The position numbers and the translations under genes are program-made. A stretch of DNA of 64,000 nt from Myxococcales bacterium. GTDB lineage: Bacteria; Myxococcota_A; Polyangia; Polyangiales; Polyangiaceae. The stretch is from assembly GCA_004193285.1 (NCBI GenBank), contig SECP01000019.1, forward strand, positions 1 to 64,000. Reading direction: 5' to 3'. Every line of letters begins with the position of its first letter. Positions within the stretch are counted from its first letter, which is position 1. Of this stretch, positions 8,952-17,359 are shown piece by piece. The notes below the pieces were generated by a model that did not search any database, was not told where the DNA came from, and saw only the letters and a list, made by a program, of their open reading frames with translations.

Positions 8952-10774
8952 CTGCCTGGCGCTCACTGAGCTTGCTCCCGCTCCTCGCATCGCTGGGCTG
9001 CACCGTGACCGCCGTGAGCGGCAAGGAGGACGCGAGCCCGAAGAACTCCTGCTCCCCTTCGGATGACTGCGGCAAAGGGAAGAGCTGTATCGACGGCCTC
9101 TGCCAATCACTCAACGGTCAGCTAGAGGCAGTGCTGCTCACGGCAACGCCGGCCGCGGAGAGCTCCGGTCCGCACCTGACCTTCGTCACCCATTTGAGTG
9201 AGCTCCCGCCCGCCGGCGGCGCCAAGGACGTGATCTGGCCCGGGAGCGCAGCCGTCACCGGCAGCTTGGTCCTGCCGAAGGGCCGCTGTTATCCGGAGTT
9301 TCTCAGTGACGACCCGGACCGAGCCATTCTGGAGTCCCGGGACGGCACGCTGCCGCTGACGGCGACCCTCTCGCTCCGACAGCGCCTTCTTGGTCTGAGT
9401 CAACAGCCCTACTATGCGAAGACGGTCACGGCGCCGGTGGGGGGCTACACGTTCGGCATCCAGGTGCCCAGTGGCGAGTATGACGTCTACCTCGTCCCCC
9501 CAAAGCGCCAAAAGGGCGCCTGCGTGGTCCCCCCGCAGCTCTTCCGCAGCGTGCCGATCGGCGTGACTGACGGCGGCGCGCCCAATGGCGTCTATCGCTT
9601 CAACCTCGCCGCGATTTCCGAGCTGGATTTGCACGTGCTCTGGCCGGAGTCCTCGCCCAGCCTGGTAGGTTGGAGCGCTGACCTCATCGAGCCACTGGGT
9701 GGCAATCCGATTTCGACCGAGGTCGTGCTCACTACCCCGACGTCGAAGCAGGGTCGGCTAGATTACGCGGCGCGCCTCGCCTACTCCGCTGTCACCGAGC
9801 GGGCCGAGGCGAACGTGAACGCGGCCACGGACCTGCTGCGGCTTCGCCCGCCGGAAGGCCTCATCGCGCCCACGATCTACCTGGACCGCTCCGCTCTGGG
9901 CCTGCTGCAGAACCAGGACCAGCCGGTCAACCTGACCATCTTCACCAGTTTCCCTGAGCCGGTGACGGTGCTCGGGCAAATGGTGCGGAAGGACGGGGGG
10001 CAGCCGGTCGGCGGGGCCGTGAGCTTCGTTTCGAAGACCATCTACGGCGTGGACGCCGGCGTATTCGGCTCATTTCAAACCACGGTCGCGGTCGAGGCGG
10101 ACGGAGTGCTCTCGGTGCGGCTTCCGCCTGGCGTCTACGCCGTTCAGGCCGACCCTCCCGTCGCGACCGGCAGCGCGAGCGGCGCCCTTTCGGTACTCGA
10201 GGCCGAGTGGGATGTTCCTCTGGATGTGCCGGTGCAGTTCGGCAAGTTGCTGGAGCTGACTCCCAGGTCCAGAGTCACCGGGCAGTCAGGGGCACAAGGC
10301 TCTCCGGTCCAGGCGGATCCGGCGCCGCGTACCGTGCTTCCATTCGAAGAGGTCTTCGGGGCGCAGCCGTTCACGCCGAGGTCCACGGGCGGCTTCGTGG
10401 ACGAAAACGGCCAATTCGTGCTGCAAGTGGACGAGCTTCCGCGGACCCGCGTCAACATCAGCGTGCAGCCCGCGGAAGAGCTCGGCTTCGGGTGGTTCGT
10501 GCGTCCCGGCCTGGAGCTCGGCCTGGGCAACCAGGATTTGGGGCGGGTCACTTTGCCAGTACCGGCCGTCCTGACGGGGAAGGCGTCCGTGCTGGAGAAC
10601 GGCACGACACTGACGCTGGCTTCGGCAGCCATCCGCGCGTACGCGTACCTCGACCGGGACTTCAAATACACGCGGGACCCGAGCGAAGCGGAGACGGTCG
10701 TGCAAGTCGCGGAAACGCGAGCGGACGAGGAGGGCATGTTCCGGCTCCTCCTTCCAGCCGAGCTACCCCGCTAG
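8948..10774 (+). CDS. Lipoprotein with beta-sandwich regulatory-like repeats, 608 aa
   Basis: I chose the ATG at 8948 because it overlaps the previous stop (ATGA) and starts exactly at a lipoprotein signal: MTAWRSLSLLPLLASLGC, with Cys18 as the lipidation residue. Directly after it is a small Cys-rich knot (CSPSDDCGKGKSC then C) of the type seen at the N-terminus of many myxobacterial surface lipoproteins. The rest is predicted beta-rich, with several blocks of the sort VLGQMVRKDGGQPVGGAVSF and LRLPPGVYAVQADPP that resemble carboxypeptidase-regulatory-like or bacterial Ig-type sandwiches. No catalytic motif is visible. It was probably exported with the preceding lipoprotein to the outer membrane or surface. 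A specific function cannot be assigned. Confidence 0.75.
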   Translation: MTAWRSLSLLPLLASLGCTVTAVSGKEDASPKNSCSPSDDCGKGKSCIDGLCQSLNGQLEAVLLTATPAAESSGPHLTFVTHLSELPPAGGAKDVIWPGSAAVTGSLVLPKGRCYPEFLSDDPDRAILESRDGTLPLTATLSLRQRLLGLSQQPYYAKTVTAPVGGYTFGIQVPSGEYDVYLVPPKRQKGACVVPPQLFRSVPIGVTDGGAPNGVYRFNLAAISELDLHVLWPESSPSLVGWSADLIEPLGGNPISTEVVLTTPTSKQGRLDYAARLAYSAVTERAEANVNAATDLLRLRPPEGLIAPTIYLDRSALGLLQNQDQPVNLTIFTSFPEPVTVLGQMVRKDGGQPVGGAVSFVSKTIYGVDAGVFGSFQTTVAVEADGVLSVRLPPGVYAVQADPPVATGSASGALSVLEAEWDVPLDVPVQFGKLLELTPRSRVTGQSGAQGSPVQADPAPRTVLPFEEVFGAQPFTPRSTGGFVDENGQFVLQVDELPRTRVNISVQPAEELGFGWFVRPGLELGLGNQDLGRVTLPVPAVLTGKASVLENGTTLTLASAAIRAYAYLDRDFKYTRDPSEAETVVQVAETRADEEGMFRLLLPAELPR

Positions 10775-10876
10775 TTGCCCCAAAGTAAGACCCCCAATTC
10801 TAGTCCCATCTGATCTGGGAGAGCCCCGCCGCGGCAAGCCGTACAAATCGGAGCGGGGCGAGCCCCACCCTCGGGA

Positions 10877-12010
10877 ATGGAGTGGCGGCAGTTCGCCCGC
10901 CATAATACTCTCTGGCCCGTGCCTCTTTCGAGCGCACCCCGAAGCCTTCAGCCTCCGCCTCCCGACCAGGAGGCGGATCTCGCCGGTGCACTGCACGAGG
11001 TGTCCAACGCCTTGACAGTCGTACTCGGCTGGTTGGATGTCGCGCATTCTCGTTTGCCGGCCGGCCCTGCGAGGGACGCGATTGAGATCGCTCGCACCCA
11101 CGCGCGGCTGGGCCATGGCGTGTCGCGCACCGCGATCGGCGCGGAGGCGCCGGAGTCGTCTGCACAAGCGAGCGGGCTCAGTGTCGCGGAGAGCGCTCTC
11201 ACCGGCGTCGGTCCTCAGGCCGAGCAGCGCGGTGTGCAGCTCGACCTTCAGCTCTCGGATTCAGGCTCGGCGCTCCTCGGTGGCGTGGGCGCGCTCCTGC
11301 AGATCCTCACCAACTTGCTGCTCAACGCGATCGACTTCTCGCCGCGCGGCGGTGTCGTCACCCTCGGTGTTCGCGAGGAGCGCGCGTCGCTCGTGTTCAG
11401 TGTGAGCGATCAAGGTCCTGGCATCGACCCGGAGCGCGTGGCCACCTTGCTGACTGCGCCGGTTTCCACTCGCCGCGGCGGCGCCGGGGTGGGGCTTCGT
11501 CACTCCGCGGCGCTCTCACGTGCCAAGGGCGGCTCACTCAGCGTTGCTCGCACGAGCCCTGGCGCCTGCTTCGATCTGCGCTGGCCGATCGCCGAGCTTC
11601 GCACCGGGACCTCGCCCAAGGTCACGCGGCCCACGGTCATGGGCGCACGAGTGCTGGTCGTGGAGGACGACGCGGCGGTGCGGTCGCTCGTGGAGCTCGC
11701 GCTCGAAGCGCGCGGCGCGGAGGCGCACGTGGCGGCCAACCGCAAAGAGTTCGATCTGGTCCTCTCTCAAGGCCAGGAGCTGGACGCCGCGCTGGTGGAC
11801 CTGTCGCCGTTGGCTGCGGACGCGGCGGGCGCGTTTCAAGCGCTGCGTCGCCGACACCCAGGCATCCCGATCATCCTCATCAGCGGCGTCGCGAGCGGTG
11901 TTCCGGAGAACCTCGCGAGTGAAGTGAGCGCGTGGGTTCGCAAGCCGTTCGAGATGGGTGAAGTGCTCGCCGTCCTCGCGAGCATCCTCGAAGCGCGCGC
12001 GCGCGGCTGA
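10877..12010 (+). CDS. Hybrid histidine kinase / response regulator without sensor domain, 377 aa
   Basis: The protein starts with only ~35 residues before an H-box-like helix (ALHEVSNALTVVLGWLDVA, His40 the presumed phosphate acceptor). An ATPase domain follows with an N-box (LLLNAIDFSPRGG), a G1 box (DQGPGIDPE) and a G2 region (GAGVGLRHS). From about residue 255 there is a receiver domain: acidic pair in VLVVEDDAAV, presumed phosphorylated Asp308 in LVDLSPL, and Lys356 in VRKPFE. No transmembrane segment, PAS, GAF or HAMP is visible, so the input must come from a partner protein or the short N-terminus. No cognate regulator gene is next to it. It stands alone between the lipoprotein unit and the first DUF1592 gene. 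The start codon is the only ATG near the N-terminus but lacks a strong ribosome-binding site. Confidence 0.85.
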   Translation: MEWRQFARHNTLWPVPLSSAPRSLQPPPPDQEADLAGALHEVSNALTVVLGWLDVAHSRLPAGPARDAIEIARTHARLGHGVSRTAIGAEAPESSAQASGLSVAESALTGVGPQAEQRGVQLDLQLSDSGSALLGGVGALLQILTNLLLNAIDFSPRGGVVTLGVREERASLVFSVSDQGPGIDPERVATLLTAPVSTRRGGAGVGLRHSAALSRAKGGSLSVARTSPGACFDLRWPIAELRTGTSPKVTRPTVMGARVLVVEDDAAVRSLVELALEARGAEAHVAANRKEFDLVLSQGQELDAALVDLSPLAADAAGAFQALRRRHPGIPIILISGVASGVPENLASEVSAWVRKPFEMGEVLAVLASILEARARG

Positions 12011-12260
12011 AAAATTCCGCGCTGGCCGCGCGTCTCGTTTTGATTGCGAGTTGCCAACGCTTGCTCGAGAAAAACCAGTGAACCGTTGACCCTTTTCAAC
12101 GACTTCGCGTAACGCCGCACGAATTGCGTGTCGTGGCGTGTCGTACACCGTGTGCTCACTCCCGAGAGTGACTCCATGGAACCGATTTCAACGGCAATTT
12201 TGCGCCGCCGCTGCGCAAGTAACGCTTGCGAACGTCAGCGCGTTGGTTCAGATCACTCTC

Positions 12261-13946
12261 ATGCGAGCTCTGCCGTGGACCGGCCTGGTCGCGGCTCCGC
12301 TGTTCACCCTCCTTGCGCTGGGCTGTCAGGCATCCATCGAAGATGCCCCGCCGTCCGGACCAGGTACGGGTGGGAGCGGCGCCGGTGGTGCGCAAAACTT
12401 AGCTGGCGGCGCGACGTTGCCGCCCGGCACGGAGACCGCTTCGCTGCTCCCCGCGCGCATTCGGCGACTGACCGACTCGGAGTACCAGCTCACCGTCAAT
12501 GCGCTCGTCGGCGAGGGTGCCAACGGCGTCAGCGCGGACTTCGTGCCGGACTCGCGTCAAGGTGGCTTCACCGTCAACGAGGCCCAGCGGGTGGACCCGG
12601 TGCTGGCCCGGCAGCTGGCCGACGCGGCCAGCAAGCTCGCGGCCGACGTGCGGGCCAAGGCCGCGCCGTGCGCCGCGCCCAGCACGCCCGCCCAATGCGC
12701 GGACGCATTCATTCGGGACTTCGGGAAGAAGGCCTACCGTCGCCCGCTCGGCGACGACGAGGTCGAGCACCTGATGACGGTGTTCAACGTCGCTTTGGAC
12801 GGCGGCAGTTACGCCGAGGGCATCGAGCTCGTCACGCGCGCGATGCTTCAATCCGCGGCGTTCCTCTACCACACGGAGATTGGCGACGCGCCGGCCGCCA
12901 CCGTCAAGCTGACGCCGTACGAGCTCGCGAGCTCCATCAGCTATTTGCTCCTCGGCGGTCCGCCGACGGACGCGCTCGTGGACAAGGCGCTCACGGGCGA
13001 GCTGGACACGACCTCTGGTCGCGCGGCGCTGATAGCGGAGGGTCTCTTTCAGGATGGCGCGGGGTTCTCCACCGCTCTACCGAGCGCACGCGTCCGGCGC
13101 GTCATCCAAGAATGGCTGGGAACGGACCGCATCTCGGTCACGGCCAAGGACTCCAACATCTACCCGCTCTACGAAGGTCTGCGACCCGAGATAGAGGCCG
13201 AGACGGCCAGCTTCCTCGGCAGGCTCGTGCAAGATCAAAAGGGAGGCAGCCTTGCGACGCTTCTCTCCGCGGATTGGACGGTAGCGCCGCAGGGGCTCCT
13301 CGCCGCCTACAATCTGACGGGGGCTGACAGCGCCGGCTTCGTGACCACCCCCCAGCGGCTAGGGATCCTGAATCAGGCTGCGTTCCTGTCCGTGTTCGCC
13401 CACGCGCACGAGACGGCGCCGGTCCTGCGCGGCGTCGCGATCATGCGGCGCGTTGCGTGCAGCCCGGTCGCGGACCCCATCGACCTTTCGACCGCGATCG
13501 TGCCCCCCCCGCCGGATCCGAACAAGACGACGCGTGAGCGCTTCACCGTCCACGCCACCACGGCCTGCGCGGCCTGTCACAATCGCATCGACAACTTCGG
13601 CTTCGCGTTCGAAGGGTTCGACGCCATGGGCATGGCGCGGACCGAGGACAACAAACGCCCGGTCGACACCACGGTGTCCGTCATCGGGACCGACTTCGCG
13701 GGCAGCTTCGCGAACAGCAACGAGCTGGTGAAGGCGATGGCGCAGAGCCCGCAAGTTCATGAGTGCTTCGCGCGCAACATGTTCCGCGCGCTGGCCGGCA
13801 CGAGCAGTGAGGCCAGCCGCATGAGCGAGGACGACTTCGTGGAGTATTGGAAAACCGGCATGGCGACGGTCACCGAATCGAGCATCGCGGGCACGCTCAG
13901 CTCGTACCTCACGAGCCCCAGCTTCAACTTCCGGAAGGCTCAATGA
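12261..13946 (+). CDS. DUF1592/DUF1588-family lipoprotein with CxxCH motif, 561 aa
   Basis: The frame is open from 12138, but the ATG at 12261 begins a clear lipoprotein signal (TLLALGC, Cys22), so I start there. The domain order is that of the planctomycete/myxobacterial cytochrome-like family: a DUF1587-like segment (RRLTDSEYQLTVNALVG), a DUF1595-like segment (GKKAYRRPLGDDEVEHL), DUF1592 (LTPYELASSISYLLLGGP), DUF1588 with CAACH at residues 436-440 followed by NRIDNFGFAFEGFDAMG, and a DUF1585-like tail. The CxxCH could bind c-type haem, although this family has not been shown to do so as far as I know. It overlaps the DUF1552 gene by ATGA, so the two are co-translated. A surface or periplasmic redox or binding pair is inferred; the substrate is unknown. 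Confidence 0.85.
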   Translation: MRALPWTGLVAAPLFTLLALGCQASIEDAPPSGPGTGGSGAGGAQNLAGGATLPPGTETASLLPARIRRLTDSEYQLTVNALVGEGANGVSADFVPDSRQGGFTVNEAQRVDPVLARQLADAASKLAADVRAKAAPCAAPSTPAQCADAFIRDFGKKAYRRPLGDDEVEHLMTVFNVALDGGSYAEGIELVTRAMLQSAAFLYHTEIGDAPAATVKLTPYELASSISYLLLGGPPTDALVDKALTGELDTTSGRAALIAEGLFQDGAGFSTALPSARVRRVIQEWLGTDRISVTAKDSNIYPLYEGLRPEIEAETASFLGRLVQDQKGGSLATLLSADWTVAPQGLLAAYNLTGADSAGFVTTPQRLGILNQAAFLSVFAHAHETAPVLRGVAIMRRVACSPVADPIDLSTAIVPPPPDPNKTTRERFTVHATTACAACHNRIDNFGFAFEGFDAMGMARTEDNKRPVDTTVSVIGTDFAGSFANSNELVKAMAQSPQVHECFARNMFRALAGTSSEASRMSEDDFVEYWKTGMATVTESSIAGTLSSYLTSPSFNFRKAQ

Positions 13947-15397
13947 TGAGGCCGCTATCTCGCACCCGCCGGTCCTTCTTGCGCGCCATGGGCGCCGGTT
14001 TTGCTGCTCTCCCGTTCGCGCGCCTGCTGGAAAACTCGGTCGCGCAAGCCGCGGGAGAGACGCTGCCCCTCAAGTTCGTGGGGATGTACCACCCGCACGG
14101 CGTCTCCGCCGAGTACTGGGCCATGAAGTCCGGTGACACGGAGACGACCTTCGATCTCGGCTACGAGAATTGTTCGCTGAAGCCGTTCGACGACGCGGCC
14201 GCCTACGGCAAGAGCTACAAGGACAAGCTGCTGGTGATCGAGGGCATCGACTTGATGTCCAACGCCAACGGTCACTCGACCGGCGGCACCATCTTCACGG
14301 GCAGCCGCATCGACGGCGGCACTCAGCCGAAGAACATTTCCATCGACCAGTACCTGGCCGTCAAGAGCGGGCTCGGCAGCGCGACGCGCGTGACGAGCCT
14401 CTCGCTCGGAGTGGGCAACGACAGCACCGAGGTGGGGCAGACGCTCTCCTACGGCGAGGGCGGCGTACCGCTGCCCAAGATCATCGACCCCGCCAAAGCG
14501 TTCGACCTTCTGTTCGAAGGCGTCGTCGTGAGCGACAAGCCGGAGGACGTGGCCGCCGCCGGTCGGAAGCGAAAGCTCGGGCAGTCGGTCATCGACTACC
14601 AGAAGTGGGACATCCAGCGGCTCCGCGCCAAGCTTGCGCCGCCGGAGCAAGCCAAGCTCGACCAGCACCTCCAGTCGCTCAGCGAGCTGGAAAAGCAGCT
14701 CGGCGGCAGCAGTGGCGGCGGCGCCCTGTGCGCGGTGCCGGCGCGGCCGGACTCTTCCAAATTCCCCCAGCTCAAGCAGTACAACGGCGGCGAGCAGTAC
14801 TTCGATGCGATCACGGACGCGCACATCGACATCCTCGCGCACGCGCTGGCCTGCGACCTCACGCGCTTCGCGACCTTCTTGCTGAACGACTTGTCGTACG
14901 ACAACAACCCGCTCGGCTTGCCCAAAGACAACCACGGCAGCGTGGCCCACACGTACAACGCCTCGCCGGTCGGCAACAACGGCCACCCGGGGGACGGCGT
15001 TCCGTCGACTTGGCTTCCCCTCGCGCAGTTCAACCGCTACTCGTACTCGAAGGTCGCCCGGCTCATGCAGAAGCTGGACGAGCTGGGGGCGCTGGACAGC
15101 ACGCTCATCTACGCGTCGAGCGACATGGGTAACCCCGCGCTTCACAGCACGCGCAACGTGCCCACCATCCTCGCCGGCGGCGCGAACGGGAAGTTTCGGA
15201 TGGGCCGGCGCCTACGCCTCGCGCCGGATTGTCCTCCGGAAAATTCGTGGTGCCAGGAGACCGACCCGTCCTCCAAGACCATCACCAACAGCAAGATCTT
15301 GGTGTCGATTGCCCAGGCTTTCGGGGTAGAGGTCGACAGCTTCGGCACCCAACCCGACCCGGCGCTCATCTCCGGCGCGCTCTCCGAGCTTACCTGA
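13943..15397 (+). CDS. DUF1552 protein with Tat-like signal, 484 aa
   Basis: The start at 13943 overlaps the DUF1592 stop (ATGA). The N-terminus carries a twin-arginine-type signal (RTRRSFLRAMGAGFAALPF), so it is exported folded. The mature part shows the family hallmarks: LKFVGMYHPHGVSAEYW near the start, IEGIDLMSNANGHSTGG, a coiled QSLSELEKQL helix, and a C-terminal region with DELGALDSTLIYASSDMGN. DUF1552 proteins resemble the sulfatase/DUF1501 alkaline-phosphatase-like fold in layout but their activity is not established. Their consistent partnership with DUF1592 lipoproteins suggests a Tat-exported enzyme tethered to a lipoprotein. It converges on a lipoprotein gene 16 bp downstream, and a short hairpin lies between them. 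Confidence 0.85.
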   Translation: MMRPLSRTRRSFLRAMGAGFAALPFARLLENSVAQAAGETLPLKFVGMYHPHGVSAEYWAMKSGDTETTFDLGYENCSLKPFDDAAAYGKSYKDKLLVIEGIDLMSNANGHSTGGTIFTGSRIDGGTQPKNISIDQYLAVKSGLGSATRVTSLSLGVGNDSTEVGQTLSYGEGGVPLPKIIDPAKAFDLLFEGVVVSDKPEDVAAAGRKRKLGQSVIDYQKWDIQRLRAKLAPPEQAKLDQHLQSLSELEKQLGGSSGGGALCAVPARPDSSKFPQLKQYNGGEQYFDAITDAHIDILAHALACDLTRFATFLLNDLSYDNNPLGLPKDNHGSVAHTYNASPVGNNGHPGDGVPSTWLPLAQFNRYSYSKVARLMQKLDELGALDSTLIYASSDMGNPALHSTRNVPTILAGGANGKFRMGRRLRLAPDCPPENSWCQETDPSSKTITNSKILVSIAQAFGVEVDSFGTQPDPALISGALSELT

Positions 15398-15398
15398 G

Positions 15399-15421
15399 CG
15401 CCCTCGAGCTGCTTCAGGGCG
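15399..15421. terminator. Possible bidirectional hairpin between convergent genes
   Basis: CGCCCT at 15399-15404 and AGGGCG at 15416-15421 form a 6-bp stem with an 11-nt loop in the short gap between the DUF1552 stop and the converging lipoprotein stop. There is no U-tract, so it is weak as an intrinsic terminator. Confidence 0.3.
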
Positions 15422-16568
15422 GCGAAGGGTAGCGGCGCGCGGGAAAGCACAGGCCTTCCCCGCCGTTCAGGTGCCCTTGCGTGCTCTGCACGTACTGCAT
15501 GAAGTCCCGGTAGTCGCGCAGCGCTTCGTTCGGTCGCGCCCCTGGATCGAGCGGGACCGAGCCGGTGTCGAACCGGAGCTGGCGACCGGCAGGGAGCTCA
15601 CTACCGTCGCAGCTGCGCGCCGGTAGGGCGGTTCCCTCCGCGTCCGTGAATGCGCTGGGGTCGACGCCGACGAGGTCGTCCACCGTCACGACGGTGCCCT
15701 CCGGCTTTCCGACGAGCTGGGTGGCGAGCTGATCGAAGCGCAGCGCCGGATCGTGCACGGCGGCGCTGAACCAGGGGTGCTCGAGGTGCAGCGTGATCTG
15801 CGCGAGCGCACTGCGATTGCTGGGAATCGCGATCCCGCGCGGGAACTCCTCGTCGTCGAAGGGCGCGCCCTCGTTGTCTTGGTTTTGACAATTCAAGAAG
15901 CTGGTGGGGGTCCGAAAGGCGAGCTGAAAAGGCACCCGCTGCGGAAGCCGGCCAAAGTCGTAGCTATCGTCGGATGCTTCGCAATTTTGCCCGCCAAACG
16001 TGGCGGTGCCGACGTAGAGCACCGCGGCGCCGACTCGAATCATCTCCGCGTACGCGGCCTCCGCGGCCTCGTCGCCCTCGAAGTTGACGAGCTGCGCGTC
16101 GGAGCTGGCGACCAGGATGTCGTAGCCGAAGGCGTAGCGGTCCTCGGCTGCGAACGGGGCCCCCCCGCGCTCGTTCTGATTTTTTAGCAGGGTGAGCGGC
16201 GTCGCTAGCCCTTCACCACCGGCCGCGGCGATGCTGCCCGCGACGTGCAGATCGATCGCCCAGGGGCCTGCGGCGCTGGCGACGACGGCGCCCGTCTGCG
16301 ATTGATCCGAGGGAACGAGATCCGGCGTCTCGGAGAGCGTGACGTTGCCAACCGTGACCAGGACGTGGCTGAGCTCGATGGCCCAACCGTCCACGAACGC
16401 CACCTCGCTGCCGGTCGGGAAGGAGATGCCTTGGGTCGCGATGTCCTCGCCCGAGATCGCGACCTGCACGCCGCCCTCCGCGCCTCCGCGGCTGCCCTTT
16501 TCGGGTGAGCAGGCGCCGAGCCCAAGGACGCCAAAAACTGCAAGAACGGCCCAATTCGCTGTGTTCAT
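15414..16568 (-). CDS. Putative lipoprotein of a TonB-receptor operon, 384 aa
   Basis: I start at the ATG at 16568, which overlaps the previous stop (ATGA) and has a strong ribosome-binding site (GGAGG six bases upstream); an upstream in-frame GTG at 16583 is less likely. The N-terminus is a lipoprotein signal ending in GLGAC. The mature protein is mostly beta, with blocks such as VQVAISGEDIATQGISF, WAIELSHVLVTVGNVTL and SALAQITLHLEHPWF, and it has five Cys beyond the lipobox. No family is recognised with confidence. Being the last gene behind the TonB receptor and another lipoprotein, it is probably a surface or periplasmic partner that captures or delivers the ligand of that receptor. Confidence 0.75.
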   Translation of the reverse strand: MNTANWAVLAVFGVLGLGACSPEKGSRGGAEGGVQVAISGEDIATQGISFPTGSEVAFVDGWAIELSHVLVTVGNVTLSETPDLVPSDQSQTGAVVASAAGPWAIDLHVAGSIAAAGGEGLATPLTLLKNQNERGGAPFAAEDRYAFGYDILVASSDAQLVNFEGDEAAEAAYAEMIRVGAAVLYVGTATFGGQNCEASDDSYDFGRLPQRVPFQLAFRTPTSFLNCQNQDNEGAPFDDEEFPRGIAIPSNRSALAQITLHLEHPWFSAAVHDPALRFDQLATQLVGKPEGTVVTVDDLVGVDPSAFTDAEGTALPARSCDGSELPAGRQLRFDTGSVPLDPGARPNEALRDYRDFMQYVQSTQGHLNGGEGLCFPARRYPSPP

Positions 16569-17359
16569 CGTTCCTCCAACCACGAAAAGGAGTACACGCC
16601 CGCGGCGCGGCGCAGGCCCGCGTACAGGTTGTCGCTCGCCTGGTTCACGCCGCTTTCGTCCGCGAACCTGAAGGCTTCACCGGAGGCGCCTCCGGGCGTC
16701 AACGTGGCGAAGTCCACGTTGGCGAACATGCCCCGCGCGTCCACCCGAAGCAGCAGGCTCTGCCCGGCGCTCGCGGCCAAATCCACCAAGATGGGCGAGA
16801 CGACGCGCTGCTTGCAGATCGGGTGCTGACCGGGGAGCGCCGGATCCGTCGCGGGGACGAGGCGATTCTGTCCGATGCTCAGCGCGCCCTCGAAGGGGTA
16901 CGTTTTGCCGCCTCGCTCGGCTTGGCCGCGGACGCGCAGCACCGTGGTCGAGCTAGCGGCTTGATCGACGTCGCCGCGCGCCAGCCACACCTCGCCGCTG
17001 AGCGCCGGCTCGCTCGTCGCGAAGCCGCCGGCCGGAAATGGCTGCGGCTCGGCGGAGAGCAGATCGATCTCGCGACCACCCAAGACTTCCGCCACGTAGA
17101 TGCCGGCGAGGGTGCAGCTCGTATCGGACGAGACCGACGCCGGGCGCGAGCGATTCAGGTAAAAACCGCCGACGAAGAGCCGCGCTTCGTCCAGCCGAAC
17201 GTCGTAGCCCTGGCTGTTCGAGAAGCGCAGGCTCCCATCCGCGTCGCCGGCTCCGGCGGCGTACGCTTGAAGCTCGAACAGCTCCCCGCCGGTCGTGCCG
17301 ACGCACCCCGCTTGCGCGAGCAGGCTGCAAGCGATCCCGAGCATGGTCCACGCCTTCAT
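16565..17359 (-). CDS. Putative lipoprotein coupled to the TonB receptor, 264 aa
   Basis: The frame extends upstream to 17830, but that part is antisense shadow of the receptor gene. The ATG at 17359 overlaps the receptor stop (ATGA), has AGGAGG at good spacing, and starts a lipoprotein signal (LLAQAGC, Cys18). The mature protein shows repeated beta-strand patterns (YDVRLDEARLFVGGFYLN, STTVLRVRGQAERGG, SLLLRVDARGMFANVDF) and two further Cys (DTSC and HPIC) that could pair. The layout of small exported beta proteins behind a TonB receptor recalls copper-binding MbnP-type partners, but the similarity is not strong enough to assign it. It probably acts at the outer membrane with the receptor. 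Confidence 0.75.
   Translation of the reverse strand: MKAWTMLGIACSLLAQAGCVGTTGGELFELQAYAAGAGDADGSLRFSNSQGYDVRLDEARLFVGGFYLNRSRPASVSSDTSCTLAGIYVAEVLGGREIDLLSAEPQPFPAGGFATSEPALSGEVWLARGDVDQAASSTTVLRVRGQAERGGKTYPFEGALSIGQNRLVPATDPALPGQHPICKQRVVSPILVDLAASAGQSLLLRVDARGMFANVDFATLTPGGASGEAFRFADESGVNQASDNLYAGLRRAAGVYSFSWLEER

Noticed and set aside
13955..15145. 396-codon antisense open frame in the first DUF1552 gene
   Set aside because: Its Arg/Val/Leu-rich, His-dotted product is typical of shadow frames; the plus strand has a Tat signal and family motifs.
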